Source of the DNA: DASZMJ01 sp035551935
GTDB lineage: Bacteria; Planctomycetota; Planctomycetia; Isosphaerales; Isosphaeraceae
Direction of reading: 5' to 3'
DNA length: 18,334 bases
Assembly: GCA_035551935.1 (NCBI GenBank)
Contig: DASZMJ010000417.1
Coordinates: forward strand, 1-18,334
The notes under the pieces are model-generated. The model saw only the letters and a program-made list of their open reading frames with translations. It had not been told where the DNA came from and did no database searches. This document shows positions 14,901 through 18,334 of the stretch, in pieces. The stretch's first letter is position 1; every line of letters starts with the position of its first letter. Position numbers and translations under genes: made by a program.

Positions 14901-15138
14901 CGAGGCCGGGCAGGCCGTTGAGCGCCTGCTCCAGCGGCAAGGTGACGAGCGGCTCGACCTCATCGGCGGCCAGGCCCGGCGCCTCGGTCTGGACGACGAC
15001 CTGCGGCGGGACGAACTCGGGGAAGACGTCGAGGCTCGCGCCCCCCGCGGCGACGAGGCCGAGCACGAGCAAGAGCGCCGACAGGGCGACGACGACGACC
15101 CGGTTCTGGATCGACCAGCCGACGATGGCCTGGAGCAT
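11989..15138 (-). CDS. CzcA/CusA-like (heavy-metal-type) RND efflux pump
   Basis: This 1049-aa pump has the usual RND length and plan. TM1 is at about residues 14-32, followed by the first periplasmic domain with SLDVFPEFVPPQVVVQTEAPG. TM2-6 lie at about 337-500, TM7 at about 529-547, the second periplasmic domain at about 548-872, and TM8-12 at about 873-1032. The TM4 motif reads VVDDAIIDVENI with D404, D405, D409 and E411, matching the acidic relay of the HME branch. At the AcrB K940 position there is Arg941 (TTRNGIMM). The motif QQAGRAELGDDTWGVEYSEL in the porter domain is typical of this CzcA-like subgroup. M568 may align with CusA M573, but no Met is seen at the other two Met-triad sites, so Cu/Ag transport is doubtful. 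The ATG at 15138 has GAAGG 7 nt upstream. It follows the adaptor by 52 nt in a three-component operon. Confidence 0.94.
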   Translation of the reverse strand: MLQAIVGWSIQNRVVVVALSALLLVLGLVAAGGASLDVFPEFVPPQVVVQTEAPGLAADEVEPLVTLPLEQALNGLPGLDVLRSQSVQGLSVLTLIFRDGTDIYRDRQLVAERLAEVSGQLPGEVKPPRLGPLTSSTGRLLNLGFTSRTLSPIALRDWAQWTLRPRLLAVRGVAQVTLFGGGVREFQVQVRPESLIAHHLTLDDVLEATRQATGVRGAGFQENDEQRSVLRVEAQVRTASDLGAGVVATSGGNPVRLRDVARVVEAPEPKFGDAAIDGVPGVSLDVFKQFGGDTVAVTRAVEAELDRLRPEMKRRGIAYHGALFRQADFIDRAIGNVTRALLLGAALVAAVLFVFLFNARTALISLTAIPLSLLGAILALRVLGVSLNTLTLGGLAIAVGEVVDDAIIDVENIFRRLRENARLGHPRSAAAVVLAASLEVRSAVVYATFIVVLVFVPVFLLTGLQGRLFAPLGYAYALAVLASLAVALVVTPALALILLPHARGAEEPPLLRRLQGGYERLLRRLDRELALVATALVLMVAAAAWALRDFGGEFLPELRENHFNVHMHGIPGTSLPRSIAEGGAVSRELMRLPGVVGASQQAGRAELGDDTWGVEYSELEVRLKDLGAEDFERTERAIKATLRDRFPGLSFEVFSFLTERIQETISGSVAPVAVKVNGDDLGDLDRATRAIAAALDAVPGRDNVRAEPQAGQPEIVVRLRPEDAARHNVRAARVLDAVHAAYQGAHVAQAYDRNRIIDVVVILDPATRNDPDAVADLWIAAPPSLSATASTSEPGGDRLQLRQVADVFLADGRFFIRHEGGVRQQHVTAGVRGRDVESFVADAERQVAKLKLPPGVTYAFTGAHEVKRAAQRELLLLGSAAGAGILLILWMAFGSPRSLLLILANLPFALVGGVAVVYMTGGVLNVGSLVGFVTLFGITTRNGIMMVAHWRHLHDVEGVPWGTDLVIRGAGERLAPVLMTALVTALGLLPIALSVGQPGSEIEGPMALVILGGLVTSTGLNLLGLPVLYRHFGVARGGRERSGPADPGA

Positions 15139-15190
15139 GGCGGAGCCTTCGCGTTCCGAATGGGGCGCGGCGCGGCGCCGGGCCCGGTCC

Positions 15191-16540
15191 TCAGTCGGCC
15201 TCGACGTCGTCGGCGCGGAACTCCTCGGAGAGGAGCACCTGGGCCCCGCTGGTGACGACCACGTCCCCGGGTTCGAGGCCCGTCGGGCCCGTCCCTTCGC
15301 GCGGGGCCAGGTCCCAGGATTCCCCGTCGCGGCCGAGCGGCACGACCTCTCGGCGCTCGAACGTGCCCGGCTTGACCCGCACGTAGACCAGCGCCCTCCC
15401 CTGGTGGAACAGGACGGCGCCGGCCGGGACCGCGACGGCCGGCCGCGAGGTCGCCGAGGCGGAATTCAGCGACGCCTTGACCATCAGGCCGGGCCGCCAG
15501 GCCGCGCCGGGCCCGTCGCCGACGGCCGGACCCGCCTCGTACCAGTAGCCGACGAGCTGCGACGCGGCGTCGACCCTCGGCGCCGGGCCGACGAGCGTCG
15601 CCGACAGCGTCGCGGTCGGGTCGCCGGGGCCCTGCGCGGCCGCGACGCCGCCCAGGGCCGAGGGGCGGGCCGGGATCGCGACGAGTTGCACCCGCTCCGG
15701 CGGCGGGCCCGAGCCGAGCAGCCCCGGCGGGACGTCCAGCCGCGCCAGCGGCCGCCGGAAGTCGACGATTTGGGCCACCAGGGCGCCCGCCTCGACCGCC
15801 ATGCCCGGCCGCGCGGCCAGCTCCGTCACCTCGCCGTCGGCCGGCGCCGTCAAGGGGTAGCTGTACGTGGACGACTCGCGGCCCCCCGGCCGATCGGCCT
15901 CGTCGAGGGCCTTCTTCCAGAGCTCGACGGCCGCCGAGGCGATCGCCAGTTGCGTCTCGGCGTCGGCGAGCAGGACCTTGGCGTCGTCGAGCTGCTGGCC
16001 GGGGACGATGTTCGACCGCAGGACCGTCTCGACGCGACGGACCCGCTCGCGCTGGAGCTCGACGACCTTCGCCGCCCCCTCCTTCTTCAGGCGGGCGTTG
16101 TTGAGGTTGTCCAGCAGGGCGAGCCGCTCCTGCGCCCCGATGCGGATATCAACCCGGCCGAGGACTTGCCCCGCGCGCAACCGGCGCCCCGCCGCCGGCC
16201 AGGGGGCCTCGGAACTCGCCCGCAACGTGCCGGCGAACGGCGACCGCACCTCGACCGTCCCCCTCGGGTTCGGGACGACCTCGCCGTAGACCGCGACCCG
16301 CTCCGACCACGCGACGGCCGCGGCGGGCGCCGCCACGACGCCGAGGCGCTCGACGTCCTCGGCCGCCAGCTCCACCACGCCGTCGTGCGCCCGTCGAGGC
16401 GAGCGGAGCTCCTCGCCCCCCTCCTTCGCCAGCTCGGCCTGCATCGCGCCGTGGACCCGATACGCGACGTAGAACAGGCCACCGATCGCGCCGAGGACGA
16501 CGGTCCATTGGAACAATCGTTTCAAAAAACGCAGGATCAT
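15191..16540 (-). CDS. CzcB/CusB-like HlyD-family adaptor of the second RND system
   Basis: This 449-aa periplasmic adaptor sits between the outer-membrane factor and the pump in gene order. It has an N-terminal membrane anchor at about residues 11-28 (QWTVVLGAIGGLFYVAYR). Next come VELAAEDVERLGVVAAPA and GEVVPNPRGTVEVRSPFAG, the start of the CusB-type beta and lipoyl region. The hairpin is short (about 135-215, ALLDNLNNARLKKEGAAKVV). The second lipoyl half is at about 228-260 (SYPLTAPADGEVTELAARPG) and the C-terminal barrel and proximal domains at about 265-436. No Met- or His-rich metal-binding N-terminus is present, unlike CusB. The start at 16540 fits the anchor, although no good Shine-Dalgarno precedes it. 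It lies 92 nt after the outer-membrane factor and 52 nt before the pump, so the three are co-transcribed. The hairpin is shorter than in the adaptor at 1542-2987, so the two adaptors are unlikely to be interchangeable. Confidence 0.9.
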   Translation of the reverse strand: MILRFLKRLFQWTVVLGAIGGLFYVAYRVHGAMQAELAKEGGEELRSPRRAHDGVVELAAEDVERLGVVAAPAAAVAWSERVAVYGEVVPNPRGTVEVRSPFAGTLRASSEAPWPAAGRRLRAGQVLGRVDIRIGAQERLALLDNLNNARLKKEGAAKVVELQRERVRRVETVLRSNIVPGQQLDDAKVLLADAETQLAIASAAVELWKKALDEADRPGGRESSTYSYPLTAPADGEVTELAARPGMAVEAGALVAQIVDFRRPLARLDVPPGLLGSGPPPERVQLVAIPARPSALGGVAAAQGPGDPTATLSATLVGPAPRVDAASQLVGYWYEAGPAVGDGPGAAWRPGLMVKASLNSASATSRPAVAVPAGAVLFHQGRALVYVRVKPGTFERREVVPLGRDGESWDLAPREGTGPTGLEPGDVVVTSGAQVLLSEEFRADDVEAD

Positions 16541-16632
16541 GAGGCGGATCTCGGTGGGATGCCCTGTCGGCCGACGCCCTCCATCCTACCGGGAATCCGG
16601 CGACGAACAAGCACGGCCGCCGCGCGTGCCGG
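16541..16632 (-). other. 92-nt spacer between outer-membrane factor and adaptor
   Basis: This spacer holds no gene. Just after the stop of the outer-membrane factor, GGCACG and CGTGCT can pair (one G-U) across a 9-nt loop, followed by TTGTT. This is a weak terminator-like element and could act as an attenuator between channel and adaptor. No good Shine-Dalgarno was found before the adaptor ATG. Confidence 0.3.
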
Positions 16633-18096
16633 TCATTGCGGCCCGGTGAGGGTGCTCTGGAGCGCGCCGGGCAGGGTGGCGCGGACGCCGGAGGACTGCT
16701 GCTGCTGCAACTGGAGCAGGACGCCGCCGAGGCCGGCGGGCACGCCCGGCGTGGCCTGCAGCGCCGTGCCGATCTCCGTCGGGTTCAGGCCCCCGGTCAG
16801 CTCCAGGCCCGCGATCTCGAGGGCCGACCGGCGCAGCGCGGTCAGGGCGTCGATGTAAGAGGTCTTCGTCTGGTGGTACGACTCCTCGGCGTCGCGGACC
16901 CGCATGTAGTCGAAGCCCGACTGGCCCGCCTTGAACGCCTGGGTCGTCAGCGCGATGTTCTCGCGGGTGCGGGGCAGGATGTTCCGCAGGTGCTCGACCT
17001 GATTGCGGGCGCTCAGATACTGCTGGAAGGAGGCCGCGAGCTGGTCGGCCAGGGCCAGTTGCAGGCGCCGGTACTCCTGCTGTTGCTGCCGGAGCGTGGC
17101 CTGGGCGTTGAGGATGTTCCCCCGATTGCGGTTGAACAGCGGGATGGGCGCCGAGACCAGGGTGCTGACCTGATTGAAGCCCTTGACGTAGTCGCGCTGG
17201 ATAACGAGCTGGGTGTTGATGTTCGGGATGACCAACCGCTTCTGGAGTTCCACCTCGGCGGTGGCCTCGCGGATCTGCGCGGATTGGGCGCGGAGTACGG
17301 GGCTCTCGGCAAGGAGGCCGCGGAGGCTCTCTTGCCAGTCGAGGCGGGGGACGTCGGCCTCGACGTCCCCCGACAGCGGGGCCGGCGGCAGGCCGGGGAC
17401 GCCGACGAGGTTGGCCAGCTGCCGCCAGGCGGCCTGGTGGTGGAGCTGCGCCTCGCGGAGCGAGGCGCGGACGGCCTCGAGGTGGACCTCCGCCTGGATC
17501 AGGTCGGGGCGGGACAACTGCTTCGCCTCCAGCAGTTGCCGGACCGACTGCAAATCCTCGGCGGCGAGCCGCTCCAGCTCCGCCGCCGCGCCGATGGCCT
17601 GCTGGGCGCCGAGCACCTCGAAATAGCGGATGCGCACGTCGTTGACGACGCGGCCGATCTGGGCCCGGAGCTGCCAGCAGCGCATTTCGATCTCGGCCCG
17701 CTCCGCCCGCCCGGCCAGCCGGAGCTTGCCGGCGGTGACGTAGTCCTGGCTGAGGAAGGCCCCCTGCGTGGCGCCCTGCGCCCGCGGGGAGGACGTGGAC
17801 TGGACCCAGCCGGCCGTCGGGTTCGGATAGCGCGTCAACTGCCTCAGCAATCCCTGCTGCTGCTGGACCAGCGCCTCGGCCGCCCGGATCGTGGGGTTGT
17901 TGGCCAGGGCCAGCGCCTCCAGGTCCTTGAGCGAGGACGGGGCCGGGACGACCGCCGCCCGGGGCGCATCCCGACGGGCCGCCCGGCCCGGGACCGCCGC
18001 CGCGGGCCCGTCGGCCGCCCGGCCCGCGTCGGGTCGCCCCCAGAGGGCCCCCGTCGTCGCGATGGTGACGAGCGTCGCGGCCCGGAGCCGTCGCAT
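16633..18096 (-). CDS. CzcC/CusC-like TolC-family outer-membrane factor
   Basis: This 487-aa outer-membrane channel is the first gene of the second efflux operon. It has a Sec signal (MRRLRAATLVTIATTGALWG, cleavage near GRAADG) and no lipobox. The first OEP repeat starts at about residue 56 with LKDLEALALANNPTIRAAEA and includes YPNPTAGWVQS and VNDVRIRYFEVLGAQQ. The second includes LRAQSAQIREATAEVELQKR and FNQVSTLVSAPIPLFNRNRG, and ends with AGQSGFDYMRVRDAEESYHQ and IAGLELTGGLN. These are standard CzcC-type motifs (PIPLFNRNRG is the usual domain landmark). The C-terminal 50 residues are Gln- and Gly-rich. I chose the ATG at 18096 for the signal peptide. A G-rich stretch just upstream is only a weak Shine-Dalgarno. 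It is unlike the two paralogs at 6588-10202, which lack this motif set. Confidence 0.92.
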   Translation of the reverse strand: MRRLRAATLVTIATTGALWGRPDAGRAADGPAAAVPGRAARRDAPRAAVVPAPSSLKDLEALALANNPTIRAAEALVQQQQGLLRQLTRYPNPTAGWVQSTSSPRAQGATQGAFLSQDYVTAGKLRLAGRAERAEIEMRCWQLRAQIGRVVNDVRIRYFEVLGAQQAIGAAAELERLAAEDLQSVRQLLEAKQLSRPDLIQAEVHLEAVRASLREAQLHHQAAWRQLANLVGVPGLPPAPLSGDVEADVPRLDWQESLRGLLAESPVLRAQSAQIREATAEVELQKRLVIPNINTQLVIQRDYVKGFNQVSTLVSAPIPLFNRNRGNILNAQATLRQQQQEYRRLQLALADQLAASFQQYLSARNQVEHLRNILPRTRENIALTTQAFKAGQSGFDYMRVRDAEESYHQTKTSYIDALTALRRSALEIAGLELTGGLNPTEIGTALQATPGVPAGLGGVLLQLQQQQSSGVRATLPGALQSTLTGPQ

Positions 18097-18214
18097 GATC
18101 CCCCCGGCCGTGTGCACCCCGCGATCCCCCACCAGCACGCATTCCCCGCCATCCGCTCTTGTCGGCCGGATCGGCCCCGCGCGTCCAATCCAAATGGGCG
18201 TAACCCGCTGAGCG
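18097..18214 (-). promoter_or_regulatory. Upstream region of the second efflux operon, next to an IS end
   Basis: This 118-bp spacer lies between the stop of a probable transposase (18215) and the first ATG of the operon, so it should hold the operon promoter unless transcription comes from the IS. TTGGATTGGAC at about 18184-18194 (minus) could be a -35 region, but no clear -10 follows. An inverted repeat GGCCG-GAT-CGGCC at 18164-18176 is a possible operator. The IS terminal repeat, if present, must fall in the first part of this stretch. I could not define it because the other IS end is outside the window. Confidence 0.4.
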
Positions 18215-18334
18215 CTATGCCGCGGGTCTCGTGTACAGTCGGGCTTGCTCCCTCTCCACACGGTGCTCGTGGAACTCCTCCCACTGGTCGTTGAGGTAGA
18301 GAGCCCGGACGTGGAGCATCGCCTGTGCCCCCTC
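18215..18334 (-). mobile_element. C-terminal end of a probable transposase (ISKra4-like), cut by the window edge
   Basis: The minus strand from the window edge gives 39 residues and a TAG at 18217-18215, including AQAMLHVRALYLNDQWEEFH and HRVEREQARLY. This kind of ending (xLRALYLNxxWEEF, then a charged helix ending in RLY) resembles the C-terminus of ISKra4-type DDE transposases, as far as I recall the family. The catalytic residues are outside the window, so the family assignment is tentative, but the reading frame and its stop are clear. It lies upstream of the second efflux operon in the same direction and could supply read-through transcription. Confidence 0.45.

Noticed and set aside
16609..16630. 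Terminator between channel and adaptor of the second operon
   Set aside because: The stem is short with a G-U pair and a 9-nt loop, and only TTGTT follows. Kept as a weak element in the spacer entry, not called a terminator.
13636..16858. Long plus-strand open frames opposite the second pump and its adaptor
   Set aside because: No start signal, no domain, antisense to well-supported genes.
1..18334. tRNA, rRNA, CRISPR array, phage or secondary-metabolite genes
   Set aside because: None was seen on either strand. No regularly spaced repeats and no matching motifs were found when reading through.

Overview
The window reads as a high-GC (by eye about 70% G+C) piece of a planctomycete chromosome, probably Isosphaeraceae-like. 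Three things suggest this: a degraded Ser/Thr kinase of the planctomycete kinase-TM-TPR type, a PEP-CTERM tail, and long Gly/Ala/Arg-rich efflux proteins with very strong GC3 bias. No rRNA, tRNA, CRISPR array or regulator gene was seen.

The left edge (1-1541) is gene debris on the minus strand. It holds the C-terminal end of a PEP-CTERM surface protein and a frameshifted Ser/Thr kinase that has lost its catalytic N-terminal part. The kinase homology starts at the base next to the stop codon of the following gene, so this is a recombination or decay boundary.

The middle (1542-10202) is a first tripartite efflux locus. A GTG-started HlyD/RND adaptor (minus) and a 1133-aa HAE1-like RND pump (plus) diverge from a 194-bp spacer that carries a 12-bp direct repeat and a perfect inverted repeat. 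The pump converges, with only 4 nt between stop codons, on two tandem TolC-type outer-membrane factors (minus). The downstream one is a lipoprotein with an unusual C-terminal extension.

The right part (10509-18096, all minus strand) is a second efflux operon in the order outer-membrane factor, adaptor, CzcA/CusA-like RND pump. It ends in an unrecognised 464-aa protein with a His-rich charged N-terminus, one membrane span, a Ser/Lys/Gly linker, a coiled coil and a TPR-like tail, which resembles CpoB/YbgF in layout but is membrane-anchored. A GC-rich stem-loop covers the pump stop codon and may set the level of this last gene. The window ends in the C-terminus of a likely transposase just upstream of the operon.

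Together the window encodes two pumps, two adaptors and three outer-membrane channels, bounded by mobile-element and pseudogene remnants, as expected for an acquired or rearranged export island. The substrates cannot be told from sequence. The second system is metal-type by family but lacks methionines at two of the three CusA Met-triad positions. The first pump lacks two of the classical proton-relay residues of AcrB.
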